From assembly GCF_003363755.1 (NCBI RefSeq), contig NZ_CP031396.1:1984001-2048000 (forward strand): DNA of 64,000 nucleotides, written 5' to 3'. A program made the translations under genes and the position numbers. Of the stretch, positions 19,107-27,958 are shown piece after piece. Each line of letters begins with the position of its first letter. Within the stretch, counting starts at the first letter, position 1. The stretch comes from Pseudomonas protegens. GTDB taxonomy: Bacteria; Pseudomonadota; Gammaproteobacteria; Pseudomonadales; Pseudomonadaceae. The notes under the pieces are model-generated. The model had not been told where the DNA came from, searched no databases, and worked only from the letters and a program-made list of their open reading frames with translations.

Positions 19107-20045
19107 TCAACCACGGGGCAGGAACACATCGGCCAGCAGTTGATTGCGCGGCAGCCCCGCCAGGTACAGGCGTCGGGCAAAGGCCTCGACACTGTCGGGG
19201 TGCCCGCAGAGTAAGGCCTGGGTTTGCCGGGAAACAAGTCGCAGTTGCGCCAGGGCCGTCGCCAGCTGCGCGCCCTGCCACAGCTCCACACTCAGCTGGG
19301 GACGGTTCGCTGCCAGGGCTGCCAAGGGTTTGGCCAGGTAATGTTCGGTGGCGTCATGGGCCAGGTGAATGATGCGGATAGGGCCTTGGTGATCCTGACG
19401 CAGGGCTTCGCGCAACACCCCGAACAAGGGCGCCAGGCCGGTTCCCGAGGCCAGCAGCCAGAGCGGTCGCTGCTGCCAGTCCGGATCGTAGTGCAAGGCG
19501 CCGCCGCGCAACTCGCCCAGGCGGATCGGGTCGCCCAGTTGCAACTGGCGTGCGGCGTCGCTGAATTGTCCCGGATGCCGGCAGTCCAGATGAAACTCCA
19601 GGAAGCGGTCCTCTTCCGGCAGACTGGCCAGGGAATACGGCCGGGCGATCTGGCTGGTGGTCCACAGCACCAGGTGCTGGCCGGCGCGATAACGCAATGG
19701 CCGCTCAGGCTGCAGACGCAAGCGCAGGACTGTGGGCGATAGCCAGTCGAGCCCGACCACTTGGGCCGGCCGGCCATCGCGCAACGGATCGAACGTCTCG
19801 ACCTGCAGGTCCTCCACCACCTGGCACTGGCAGGCCAGGCGCCAGCCACGGCGGCGCTGTTCATCGCTCAGGGCATCCGGCCGACTGTCGTTGGGCAGGC
19901 CCTGGACGCAATGCACCAGGCAGGCATGACAACTGCCGGCGCGACAACTGTAGGGCACCGCCACACCGGCCTGATTCAAGGCATCCAGCAGGTTGCTTGC
20001 CGGTGCCACTGTCCAGCGCCGGCTGCCCACGGTCAATTCAGGCAT
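19107..20045 (-). CDS. Ferredoxin-type [2Fe-2S] / FAD oxidoreductase
   Basis: A 312-residue reductase with an N-terminal plant-type ferredoxin domain followed by FAD- and NAD-binding domains. Ferredoxin cysteines are in SCRAGSCHACLVHC at about 34-47, with a further Cys in WRLACQCQV near 73. The FAD motif RPYSLAS is at about 147 and the NAD-binding GTGLAPLFGVLREAL near 210. The architecture resembles the electron-transfer subunits of ring-hydroxylating oxygenases or CDP-6-deoxy-glucoseen reductases, but no oxygenase is nearby. The start (20045) lies 8 bases inside the end of sadC, implying translational coupling to the cyclase. Confidence 0.9.
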   Translation of the reverse strand: MPELTVGSRRWTVAPASNLLDALNQAGVAVPYSCRAGSCHACLVHCVQGLPNDSRPDALSDEQRRRGWRLACQCQVVEDLQVETFDPLRDGRPAQVVGLDWLSPTVLRLRLQPERPLRYRAGQHLVLWTTSQIARPYSLASLPEEDRFLEFHLDCRHPGQFSDAARQLQLGDPIRLGELRGGALHYDPDWQQRPLWLLASGTGLAPLFGVLREALRQDHQGPIRIIHLAHDATEHYLAKPLAALAANRPQLSVELWQGAQLATALAQLRLVSRQTQALLCGHPDSVEAFARRLYLAGLPRNQLLADVFLPRG

Positions 20046-21156
20046 CGAGGTTTTCCCAGGCGGCGGAACAACGATTGCGGCCGTCGCGCTTGGCCCGGTA
20101 CAGCGCCTGATCGGCGCGTTGCAGGGCATTGTCCAGATCATCGCCGGCCTGCAGCAGGGTCATCCCTGCCGACAGGCTCAGGTCACGCACATTCAGGCCC
20201 ACCAATTGCACCTCCATGAAGGCCAGGCGCAGACGCTCGCAACAAGAGGTCAGGCGCTCGGCATCACAGTCGGGCAGTAGCACCACAAACTCCTCACCGC
20301 CGTAGCGGGCCAGTACATCACCGTCCCGCAGGCAGGCCGTGGCCACCGCGGCGAACGCCTGCAGCACCTGATCGCCTGCCGCATGGCCGTGAAGATCGTT
20401 GATGCGCTTGAAATGATCCAGGTCGATCAGCGCCAGCCCATGCATCTGTTCCTGGTCCATGGCCTGCAACTCACGGCTGGCGATACGCAGGAAGTGTCGG
20501 CGATTGAACAGCCCGGTCAACTCATCGGTAGCCACCAGATCTTCCAGTTGCCGCATCATCCCCCGCAGGGTGTCCTGATGGGCCTGCAAGGCAAAACGCC
20601 GTTGCCGCATGCGCGAACGCGACGCCTGGACATAGGCAGCGTACAGGCACATCCACACCAGCATCACCAGCAGCACACAGAGTTGCAGCGCCGCCAGCTG
20701 GGGATCCTTGAGGACAAAGCGATAGCCGTCCCACAGGTTGACCCCGGCAAAACAGAAGAAGATCAGCGCCGCGCAACGCAGGTAGGCCCGACGGGATAAA
20801 TGAAACAGGCCGAACAGCAGCGGCAGGATATAGAACACCAGGAAAGCGCCCCGGGCCTGATCCAGGTGGGCGATCAGCCAGGTCTGCCAGGCAATGCCCA
20901 GGACCACTTGGACTTCAGTCAGGCTGGGATCGGCAAAGCGCAGGTTGCGCCCGCTGATGAACACCCAGCACAGCAGGCCCTGAGTGGCCAACACCAACCC
21001 CGAGGCCAACAGCGCACTGCTGGTGGAGGCGCGATAGTGCCCCGCGAGAACCGCCAGCCAGAACAGCAGCAGGATCAGTCCGTAGGTGCCCGCAGCAATG
21101 GTGAAGCGCTTGAATAACAAGCTCTGGATGGCTTTATGGGTCAATCGTTGACTCAC
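20038..21156 (-). CDS. sadC: Membrane-bound diguanylate cyclase SadC
   Basis: SadC makes c-di-GMP from two GTP and promotes surface attachment in Pseudomonas. The 372-residue protein has about six N-terminal membrane spans (residues ~18-190), a coiled linker (about 190-215), and a GGDEF domain with DELTGLFNRRHFL near 218 and the active motif RYGGEEFVVLLP near 285. The position between a ferredoxin reductase and fumA is that of sadC in P. aeruginosa. The start used is a GTG at 21156 with no good Shine-Dalgarno on this strand; a downstream TTG (about 21144) is an alternative. No RxxD product-inhibition site is visible just before GGEEF. Confidence 0.88.
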   Translation of the reverse strand: MSQRLTHKAIQSLLFKRFTIAAGTYGLILLLFWLAVLAGHYRASTSSALLASGLVLATQGLLCWVFISGRNLRFADPSLTEVQVVLGIAWQTWLIAHLDQARGAFLVFYILPLLFGLFHLSRRAYLRCAALIFFCFAGVNLWDGYRFVLKDPQLAALQLCVLLVMLVWMCLYAAYVQASRSRMRQRRFALQAHQDTLRGMMRQLEDLVATDELTGLFNRRHFLRIASRELQAMDQEQMHGLALIDLDHFKRINDLHGHAAGDQVLQAFAAVATACLRDGDVLARYGGEEFVVLLPDCDAERLTSCCERLRLAFMEVQLVGLNVRDLSLSAGMTLLQAGDDLDNALQRADQALYRAKRDGRNRCSAAWENLDA

Positions 21157-21481
21157 CGTGAGAAAGGAGGCTTAAAGAGTTTCCTACCCTGCAGGCCAGT
21201 TGCAACTTTAGTGCTGCGCCCGGCAAATGACTATCCAAATTTTAAGCCGTGTTCTGCGGTTTTGCCGCTGATTCACGCAAGAACAGTGCCCACCCGATGG
21301 GCGACTTTCGTTTGCCCGGCTGGCGGGTGTGCCGGGCCCCCAGGCGCGGTATACTGCCGCGCCTTTTTAGCGTCGCGCCAGTTGTCTGTCCGGCGTGCCT
21401 TAGAAGGTGTCTGCAACCGACCGATACACCCTGCTGCAGCCACCTTATTAAATGTTCCCGTCTTTTAGAGGAGCGCGACTC
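21157..21481. other. sadC-fumA divergent intergenic region
   Basis: The 325 bases hold no gene I can support. The most prominent structure is a GC-rich inverted repeat with a TATACT loop followed by five T (21343-21368), listed separately. GAGG lies before the fumA ATG. Confidence 0.5.
21343..21368 (+). promoter_or_regulatory. Hairpin with T tract in the fumA leader
   Basis: GGCGCGG (21343-21349) and CCGCGCC (21357-21363) flank TATACTG, and TTTTT follows. It reads both as a compact terminator/attenuator 114 bases before fumA and as a -10 box (TATACT, 21350-21355) enclosed in a palindrome. No convincing -35 is found upstream. Confidence 0.45.
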
Positions 21482-23005
21482 ATGACCGTGATCAAGCAAG
21501 ACGACCTGATTCAGAGCGTTGCCGACGCCCTGCAGTTCATTTCCTACTACCACCCCGTGGACTTCATCCAGGCGATGCACGAGGCCTACCTGCGCGAGGA
21601 ATCGCCGGCCGCTCGTGACTCCATGGCACAGATCCTGATCAACTCGCGCATGTGCGCCACCGGCCACCGGCCGATCTGCCAGGACACCGGGATCGTCACC
21701 GTGTTCGTTCGCGTGGGCATGGACGTGCGCTGGGACGGCGCCACCATGAGCCTGGACGACATGATCAACGAAGGCGTGCGTCGCGCCTACAACCTGCCGG
21801 AAAACGTCCTGCGCGCTTCCATCCTGGCCGACCCGGCAGGCGCTCGGAAAAACACCAAGGACAACACCCCGGCGGTGATCCACTACTCCATCGTTCCCGG
21901 CAACACCGTGGAAGTGGACGTGGCGGCCAAGGGCGGCGGCTCCGAGAACAAATCGAAGATGGCCATGCTCAACCCGTCCGACTCCATCGTCGACTGGGTC
22001 CTCAAGACCGTACCGACCATGGGTGCCGGCTGGTGCCCACCGGGCATGTTGGGCATCGGCATCGGCGGCACCGCCGAAAAGGCTGCGGTGATGGCCAAGG
22101 AAGTGTTGATGGAGTCCATCGACATCCACGAGCTCAAGGCCCGTGGCCCGTCCAACCGCATCGAAGAAATGCGCTTGGAGCTGTTCGAGAAGGTCAACCA
22201 ACTGGGCATCGGCGCCCAGGGCCTGGGTGGCCTGACCACGGTGCTCGACGTGAAGATCATGGACTACCCGACCCACGCCGCCTCCCTGCCGGTGTGCATG
22301 ATCCCCAACTGCGCCGCCACCCGTCACGCGCATTTCGTGCTCGACGGTTCCGGCCCGGCCGCACTGGAAGCGCCACCTCTGGACGCCTACCCGGAAATCG
22401 TCTGGGAAGCCGGTCCGTCGGCACGTCGGGTCAACCTCGACACCCTGACCCCGGAAGACGTGCAAAGCTGGAAGCCGGGCGAGACCGTGCTGCTCAACGG
22501 CAAGATGCTCACCGGCCGCGACGCGGCGCACAAGCGCATGGTGGAGATGCTGAACAAGGGTGAAACCCTGCCGGTAGACCTCAAGGGTCGCTTCATCTAC
22601 TACGTCGGCCCGGTTGATCCGGTGGGCGACGAAGTGGTGGGCCCGGCCGGCCCGACCACTGCCACGCGGATGGACAAGTTCACCCGGCAGATCCTCGAGC
22701 AGACCGGCCTGCTGGGCATGATCGGCAAGTCCGAGCGTGGCCCGACCGCCATCGACGCGATCAAGGACAACAAGGCCGTGTACCTGATGGCCGTCGGCGG
22801 CGCCGCCTACCTGGTGGCCCAGGCGATCAAGAAGTCCAAGGTCCTGGCCTTCGCCGAACTGGGCATGGAAGCGATCTACGAGTTCGAGGTCAAGGACATG
22901 CCAGTGACTGTCGCCGTCGACAGCAAGGGCGAGTCGGTCCACATCACAGGTCCTGCCATCTGGCAGAAAAAGATCAGTGACAGCCTGGCGGTAGAAGTGC
23001 AGTAA
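21482..23005 (+). CDS. fumA: Class I fumarate hydratase (Fe-S dependent)
   Basis: Converts fumarate to L-malate in the TCA cycle using an oxygen-sensitive [4Fe-4S] cluster. The 507-residue length fits class I fumarases. It carries CATGHRPICQDTGIVTVFVR near 57 and CMIPNCAATRHAHFVLDGSG near 272, which include likely cluster cysteines, and GLLGMIGKSERGPTAIDAIK near 410. The start at 21482 has GAGG upstream; an in-frame ATG ten codons earlier lies on the ribosome site side and was rejected. Upstream and divergent is sadC. Confidence 0.94.
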   Translation: MTVIKQDDLIQSVADALQFISYYHPVDFIQAMHEAYLREESPAARDSMAQILINSRMCATGHRPICQDTGIVTVFVRVGMDVRWDGATMSLDDMINEGVRRAYNLPENVLRASILADPAGARKNTKDNTPAVIHYSIVPGNTVEVDVAAKGGGSENKSKMAMLNPSDSIVDWVLKTVPTMGAGWCPPGMLGIGIGGTAEKAAVMAKEVLMESIDIHELKARGPSNRIEEMRLELFEKVNQLGIGAQGLGGLTTVLDVKIMDYPTHAASLPVCMIPNCAATRHAHFVLDGSGPAALEAPPLDAYPEIVWEAGPSARRVNLDTLTPEDVQSWKPGETVLLNGKMLTGRDAAHKRMVEMLNKGETLPVDLKGRFIYYVGPVDPVGDEVVGPAGPTTATRMDKFTRQILEQTGLLGMIGKSERGPTAIDAIKDNKAVYLMAVGGAAYLVAQAIKKSKVLAFAELGMEAIYEFEVKDMPVTVAVDSKGESVHITGPAIWQKKISDSLAVEVQ

Positions 23006-23024
23006 GCCCTTCTAACGTTTGGCC

Positions 23025-23066
23025 AAAGCGGCGGTGCTGTTGAGACAACAGCCCGTCGCTTTTTTT
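23025..23066 (+). terminator. Intrinsic terminator of fumA
   Basis: A long imperfect stem AAAGCGGCGGTGCTGTT / AACAGCCCGTCGCTTT with loop GAGAC is followed by a T run. Confidence 0.85.
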
Positions 23067-23158
23067 ATGCCGCGCCCTTTCGCGACACTGTCGGCGATCA
23101 ACGTTCCACCCGTCGCTCATGCTATCGTTCCCGCCCCCATTGCAGCCTGCCCCGACTC

Positions 23159-24925
23159 ATGGCCCAGATCTCTCGCCCTATCCGCTTGACGTTCTATATC
23201 CTGGTTATTCTCGCTGGCACCGTCATCAGCGCCGGCCTGGCCATGCGCCACGCCGAACGCCAGACGCTGGTGGAGGATGCCGCCCGAGCCAATGAACAGC
23301 TAGGGCTGTACGCCAACTCGCTGCACACCCTGATCGAACGCTATCGCGCCCTGCCAGCGGTGCTGGCCCTGGACCCGGAATTGCGTTCGGCACTTCAGGG
23401 CCCGGTGACGGCAGACACCCAGGATGCACTGAACCGCAAACTGGAAAAGATCAACGGCGCCGCCCGCTCCTCGACCCTGGAACTGCTGAACCATGAAGGC
23501 CTGGCCGTGGCGGCCAGCAACTGGCGACTGCCCAGCAGCTATGTCGGCCACAACTATGGTTTTCGCCCCTACTTCAAGCAGACCCGCAGCCAGGGCAGCG
23601 GGCGTTTCTACGCCGTGGGCGTCACCAGCGGCATTCCGGGGTATTTCCTCTCCAGCGCGGTCAAGGCCGACAACGAGGACTTCCTCGGGGCCATGGTGGT
23701 CAAGCTGGAGTTCCCCGAACTGGAGCATGAATGGAGCCAGGGCAACGACACCCTGCTGGTGAGCGACGCCCGAGGCATCATCTTTATCGCCAACCAGCCC
23801 GGCTGGCGTTACCGGCAGTTGCAACCGCTGTCCGCAAACGACCTGGCGGAGATCAAGCTGACCCGCCAGTACGACAAGCAACCGCTGACGGCGCTGCAAC
23901 ATACGACCCTGCAAACATTCGACGACAACAGCAGACTGGTCCAGGTCGAAGGCCCCGAGGGCGTGGCCAACTATCTCTGGGAATCCCTGCCGCTGACCGC
24001 CGAAGGCTGGACCCTGCACCTGCTGCGCAAGCCGGCCAGCGCTTTCGAGGAAAGCCGCAATGCCGGGCTGGCGGCCGCCGGCGCCTGGCTGACCCTGGTG
24101 TTCCTGTTGCTGTTCCTCAGCCAACGCTGGCGCTTGGGGAAAATCCGCCAGCGCAACCGTGAAGAGCTGGAACAGTTGGTCCAGGAACGCACTCGGGATC
24201 TGCGCACCGCCCAGGAAGGCCTGGTGCAATCGGCCAAGCTGGCCGCCCTGGGGCAGATGTCCGCGGCCCTGGCCCATGAAATCAACCAACCCCTGACCGC
24301 CCAGCGCATGCAGCTTGCCACGCTGCGGCTGCTGCTGGATCACGGCCGGGTGGATGAGGCTTACAAAGCCCTGCGACCATTGGACGACATGCTGACCCGC
24401 ATGGCCGCCCTTACCAGCCACCTCAAGACCTTCGCCCGCAAGAGCCCCAGCGGCCTGCGCGAACGCCTGGATCTGGCCGCGGTGGTGGACCAGTCGCTGC
24501 AGTTGCTGGAAACCCGGCTGCGTGCCGAAGACATCCAGATCGAGCTGCACCTGACGCGCCCGGCCTGGGTTCGCGGTGATGCCATCCGCCTGGAGCAGGT
24601 GCTGATCAACCTGCTGCGCAATGCCCTCGACGCCATGCACAACAAGCCTGAAAAGCACCTGCAGATCAGCCTCGAGGCCGAGGACCAATTGTGGCAACTG
24701 CGGGTCGCCGACAACGGCGGCGGGATCGCCGAAGAGCACCTGCTGAGCGTGTTCGACCCGTTCTTCACCACCAAGCCGGTGGGTGATGGCCTGGGCCTGG
24801 GGCTGGCCGTGTCCTACGCCATCGTCCATGAACTGGGGGGACGCTTGAGCGCCGCCAACCAGAATCAGGGCGCGGTGTTCACCCTCAGCCTGCCCATCGA
24901 TCTGGAAGCGCACATCCAATGCTGA
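23159..24925 (+). CDS. DctB/MifS-type sensor histidine kinase
   Basis: A 588-residue inner-membrane kinase. Membrane spans at about 10-28 and 300-320 enclose a double Cache periplasmic sensor of DctB type ([20 protein letters not shown] near 120 is a typical DctB Cache segment). A coiled coil follows, then the His box [18 protein letters not shown] near 370, the N box [14 protein letters not shown] near 480, and G boxes [19 protein letters not shown] and [13 protein letters not shown]. It overlaps the response-regulator gene by 7 bases. The neighbouring transporter suggests a C4/C5 dicarboxylate ligand such as 2-oxoglutarate, as for MifS/MifR; the exact ligand is inferred, not shown. Confidence 0.9.
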   Translation: MAQISRPIRLTFYILVILAGTVISAGLAMRHAERQTLVEDAARANEQLGLYANSLHTLIERYRALPAVLALDPELRSALQGPVTADTQDALNRKLEKINGAARSSTLELLNHEGLAVAASNWRLPSSYVGHNYGFRPYFKQTRSQGSGRFYAVGVTSGIPGYFLSSAVKADNEDFLGAMVVKLEFPELEHEWSQGNDTLLVSDARGIIFIANQPGWRYRQLQPLSANDLAEIKLTRQYDKQPLTALQHTTLQTFDDNSRLVQVEGPEGVANYLWESLPLTAEGWTLHLLRKPASAFEESRNAGLAAAGAWLTLVFLLLFLSQRWRLGKIRQRNREELEQLVQERTRDLRTAQEGLVQSAKLAALGQMSAALAHEINQPLTAQRMQLATLRLLLDHGRVDEAYKALRPLDDMLTRMAALTSHLKTFARKSPSGLRERLDLAAVVDQSLQLLETRLRAEDIQIELHLTRPAWVRGDAIRLEQVLINLLRNALDAMHNKPEKHLQISLEAEDQLWQLRVADNGGGIAEEHLLSVFDPFFTTKPVGDGLGLGLAVSYAIVHELGGRLSAANQNQGAVFTLSLPIDLEAHIQC

Positions 24926-26253
24926 ACTCGGTAATCGTGGTGGATGACGAGGCCAGCATCCGTACCGCCGTCGAACAATGGCTGAGCCTGTCGGGGTTCG
25001 AGGTCCAGCTGTTCAGTCGCGCCGAGGATTGCCTGGCGCAACTGCCGAAGAACTTCCCCGGGGTGATCCTCAGCGATGTGCGCATGCCCGGTATCAGCGG
25101 CCTGGAGCTGCTGGCCCAGGTCCAGCGCCTGGACCCCGACCTGCCGATCATCCTGCTGACCGGTCACGGTGACGTGCCCATGGCGGTCGAGGCCATGCGC
25201 GACGGTGCCTATGACTTCCTGGAAAAACCCTTCAGCCCCGACACCCTGCTCAGCAGCCTGCGCCGGGCCCTGGACAAACGCCGCCTGGTCCTGGAAAACC
25301 GTCGCCTGCACCAGCAGGCTGACAGCCGGGCCAAGCTCGACGCCACCCTGCTCGGCATGTCCCGGGCCCTGCAGACCCTGCGCCGCCAGGTACTGGATCT
25401 GGCCGCCTTGCCCGTGAATGTGCTGATCCGAGGTGAAACCGGCAGCGGCAAGGAATTGATCGCCCGCTGCCTGCACGACTTCGGTCCCCGGGCCGGCAAG
25501 CCCTTTGTCGCCCTGAACTGCGCAGCGATCCCCGAGCAGCTGTTCGAGGCCGAGTTGTTCGGCCATGAAAGCGGCGCCTTCACCGGCGCCCAGGGCAAGC
25601 GCATCGGCAAGCTGGAGTACGCCCATGGCGGCACGCTGTTTCTCGACGAGATCGAAAGCATGCCCCTGGCCCAGCAGGTCAAGCTACTGCGGGTACTGCA
25701 GGAGCAGAAACTGGAACGCCTGGGCTCCAACCAGAGCATCAAGGTCGACCTGCGGGTGATCGCCGCCACCAAGCCCGACCTGCTGGAGGAGGCCCGGGCC
25801 GGACGCTTTCGCGAAGACCTGGCCTATCGCCTGACCGTGGCCGAACTGCGCCTGCCGCCACTGCGTGAGCGCCGCGAGGATATTCCACAGCTCTACGAAC
25901 ACTTCGCCCAGGCCGCCGCCGAGCGCCTGGGGCGCAGCGTCGCGCCCTTGAGTGGCACCCAGTTGAGCCGCCTGCTCAGTCACGACTGGCCGGGCAACGT
26001 GCGCGAACTGGCCAACGCCGCCGAGCGTCAGGTGCTGGGCCTCGGGGAGCCGGAGGCCGAAGTCCTCGAAGCCGGCCAATCCCTGGCCGCGCAGCAAGAA
26101 GCCTTCGAAGCCCAGTGCCTGCGCGCTGCCCTGACTCGCCACAAGGGCGAGATCAAGGCCGTGCTCAACGAACTGCAACTGCCGCGCCGGACCCTGAATG
26201 AAAAAATGCAGCGTCACGGCCTGACCCGGGAAATGTTCCTCAAAGACCCATAA
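24919..26253 (+). CDS. Sigma-54-dependent response regulator, DctD/MifR type
   Basis: A 444-residue NtrC-class activator. The receiver domain has phospho-Asp in GVILSDVRMPGISG near residue 53. The AAA+ domain carries Walker A RGETGSGKE near 172, the sigma-54-contacting ESGAFTGAQ near 215, Walker B GGTLFLDEIESM near 237, and WPGNVRELANAAER near 356. A Fis-type helix-turn-helix is at the C-terminus (HKGEIKAVLNELQLPRRTL, about 411-429). It is translationally coupled to its kinase. It is the expected activator of the sigma-54 promoter at 26462-26478 ahead of the transporter gene. Confidence 0.94.
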   Translation: MLNSVIVVDDEASIRTAVEQWLSLSGFEVQLFSRAEDCLAQLPKNFPGVILSDVRMPGISGLELLAQVQRLDPDLPIILLTGHGDVPMAVEAMRDGAYDFLEKPFSPDTLLSSLRRALDKRRLVLENRRLHQQADSRAKLDATLLGMSRALQTLRRQVLDLAALPVNVLIRGETGSGKELIARCLHDFGPRAGKPFVALNCAAIPEQLFEAELFGHESGAFTGAQGKRIGKLEYAHGGTLFLDEIESMPLAQQVKLLRVLQEQKLERLGSNQSIKVDLRVIAATKPDLLEEARAGRFREDLAYRLTVAELRLPPLRERREDIPQLYEHFAQAAAERLGRSVAPLSGTQLSRLLSHDWPGNVRELANAAERQVLGLGEPEAEVLEAGQSLAAQQEAFEAQCLRAALTRHKGEIKAVLNELQLPRRTLNEKMQRHGLTREMFLKDP

Positions 26254-26261
26254 CCCTCGTC

Positions 26262-26291
26262 CCTGTAGAAGCCGGCTTGCCGGCGAACAGG
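26262..26291 (+). repeat. REP element after the response-regulator gene
   Basis: CCTGT and ACAGG close a larger hairpin around AAGCCGGCTTGCCGGCGA. The core is shared with four other copies in the window. It may double as a transcript 3' end. Confidence 0.75.
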
Positions 26292-26406
26292 CCCTCAAGC
26301 CAGGTGTAGCCCCACCCATACCCGCAAACGGCAAGCCGCCCGAACACGCCTCCCAGGTGCCGCGCACCTTTCGGCAATTTCCCGCCTACCCCACAGGCAC
26401 CCATAG

Positions 26407-26418
26407 GCGGATTTCCGC
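26407..26418. promoter_or_regulatory. Candidate upstream activator site for the DctD-type regulator
   Basis: GCGGATTTCCGC is a perfect 12-base palindrome, 44 bases upstream of the -24/-12 element. It resembles the core of known DctD sites. A weaker related element, GGCAATTTCCCGCC (26373-26386), is centred 33 bases upstream, about three helical turns away. Confidence 0.5.
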
Positions 26419-26461
26419 TCATCACCACCGATCAAACCCTTCTAGCCCGGGCCTCTTGTCC

Positions 26462-26478
26462 TTGGCACAGGTCCTGCT
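26462..26478 (+). promoter_or_regulatory. Sigma-54 (-24/-12) promoter of the MFS transporter
   Basis: TTGGCACAGGTCCTGCT matches the sigma-54 consensus TTGGCACG-N4-TTGCW with one -12 mismatch (CTGC). The GG and GC dinucleotides are spaced exactly 10 bases apart. Transcription would start near 26490, about 50 bases before the transporter ATG. Confidence 0.75.
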
Positions 26479-26539
26479 ACAGCCCCAGCAGGCTGCGCTT
26501 GCGCGCGCTCCACAAAAACAATGAATAGAAGGGTCCGTC

Positions 26540-27862
26540 ATGGATATCTCTAATACCCTGCCTGCCGGGTCGGCGGCTGCATCCGCCACCGAAAAGACCA
26601 CCGCCAGCCGCCTGAAGTCGATCTTCAGCGGTTCCGTGGGCAACATGGTCGAGTGGTACGACTGGTACGTCTACGCGGCATTCTCGCTGTACTTCGCCAA
26701 AGTCTTCTTCCCCAAGGGCGACACCACCGCGCAACTGCTGAACACCGCTGCGATCTTCGCCGTGGGCTTCCTGATGCGCCCGATCGGTGGCTGGCTGATG
26801 GGCCTGTACGCCGACCGCAAAGGCCGTAAAGCCGCGCTGATGGCTTCGGTGCTGCTGATGTGCTTCGGCTCGCTGATCATCGCCCTGACCCCGGGTTACG
26901 AAACCATCGGCGTCGGCGCCCCCATCCTGCTGGTGCTGGCGCGCCTGATGCAGGGCCTGTCGGTGGGTGGTGAATACGGCACCTCGGCCACCTACCTCAG
27001 CGAGATGGCGACCAAGGAACGTCGCGGCTTCTTCTCCAGCTTCCAGTACGTGACCCTGATCTCCGGTCAGCTCATCGCCCTGGGAGTACTGATCGTGCTG
27101 CAGAACATTCTGACCACCGAGGAGCTGCAATCCTGGGGCTGGCGGATTCCGTTCGGCATCGGCGCCCTGTGTGCGGTCGTGGCCCTGTACCTGCGTCGCG
27201 GCATGGAAGAAACCGAGTCCTTCACCAAGAAGAAAGAGAAGCCCAAAGAAAGCCTGATGCGCACCCTGATGCGTCATCCCAAGGAACTGATGACCGTGGT
27301 CGGCCTGACCATGGGCGGCACCCTGGCCTTCTACACCTACACCACCTACATGCAGAAATACCTGGTGAACACCGTCGGCATGAGCATTTCCGACTCCACC
27401 ACCATTTCTGCCGCCACGCTGTTCCTGTTCATGTGCCTGCAGCCGGTGATCGGTGCACTCTCGGACAAGGTGGGCCGGCGGCCGATCCTGATCGCCTTCG
27501 GCATCCTCGGCACCCTGTTCACCGTGCCGATCCTCACCACCCTGCACACCATCCAGACCTGGTGGGGCGCGTTCTTCCTGATCATGGCGGCACTGATCAT
27601 CGTCAGTGGCTACACCTCAATCAACGCGGTGGTGAAGGCCGAGCTGTTCCCCACTGAAATCCGTGCCCTGGGCGTGGGCCTGCCCTACGCGCTGACCGTA
27701 TCGATCTTCGGCGGCACTGCGGAATACATCGCCCTGTGGTTCAAGAGCATCGGCATGGAAACCGGCTACTACTGGTACGTCACCGCCTGTATTGCCTGTT
27801 CGTTGCTGGTCTACGCGACCATGAAGGACACCCGCAAGCATTCGCGGATCGAGACCGACTGA
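26540..27862 (+). CDS. MFS (MHS family) dicarboxylate / 2-oxoglutarate:H+ symporter
   Basis: A 440-residue, 12-span transporter of the metabolite:H+ symporter family, related to KgtP. Conserved features include NMVEWYDWYVYAAFSLYFA at about 35-53, the loop 2-3 motif GLYADRKGRKAALM near 92, and GGEYGTSATYLSEMATKERRG near 145; the repeated loop motif GALSDKVGRRPIL is near 305. It sits behind a sigma-54 promoter and a DctB/DctD-type system, so it is probably induced by the dicarboxylate it imports. In P. aeruginosa, the MifS-MifR system controls a comparable 2-oxoglutarate transporter (PA5530). Substrate specificity is inferred from that precedent. Confidence 0.88.
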   Translation: MDISNTLPAGSAAASATEKTTASRLKSIFSGSVGNMVEWYDWYVYAAFSLYFAKVFFPKGDTTAQLLNTAAIFAVGFLMRPIGGWLMGLYADRKGRKAALMASVLLMCFGSLIIALTPGYETIGVGAPILLVLARLMQGLSVGGEYGTSATYLSEMATKERRGFFSSFQYVTLISGQLIALGVLIVLQNILTTEELQSWGWRIPFGIGALCAVVALYLRRGMEETESFTKKKEKPKESLMRTLMRHPKELMTVVGLTMGGTLAFYTYTTYMQKYLVNTVGMSISDSTTISAATLFLFMCLQPVIGALSDKVGRRPILIAFGILGTLFTVPILTTLHTIQTWWGAFFLIMAALIIVSGYTSINAVVKAELFPTEIRALGVGLPYALTVSIFGGTAEYIALWFKSIGMETGYYWYVTACIACSLLVYATMKDTRKHSRIETD

Positions 27863-27867
27863 AAACC

Positions 27868-27902
27868 ACAGCGCCCGGGTGCAAGGCCCGGGCGCTTTTT
27901 CG
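27868..27902 (+). terminator. Intrinsic terminator of the transporter gene
   Basis: AGCGCCCGGG and CCCGGGCGCTTTTT enclose a short loop (TGCAAGG). Confidence 0.9.
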
Positions 27903-27919
27903 CGATCTGTGGGGAGGCG

Positions 27920-27944
27920 TTCGCCGGCCAGCCGGCGCCTACAG
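27920..27944 (-). repeat. REP element
   Basis: The inverted copy of the REP core (CTGTAGGCGCCGGCTGGCCGG on the minus strand) lies 14 bases beyond the end of the DUF347 gene. Confidence 0.7.
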
Positions 27945-27958
27945 AAAGTGGGTGTGGC

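Noticed and set aside
21136..21468. 110-residue plus-strand frame between sadC and fumA
   Set aside because: Pro/Ala/Arg/Cys-rich composition, runs through the hairpin at 21343-21368, and has no family features.
21242..22942. 566-residue minus-strand frame opposite fumA
   Set aside because: Antisense to a full-length, well-conserved fumarase; composition (His/Gly/Val-rich) is typical of a GC-rich shadow frame.
23300..24919. 539-residue minus-strand frame opposite the sensor kinase
   Set aside because: Shadow of the DctB-type gene with no recognisable domain and Gln/Gly-rich composition.
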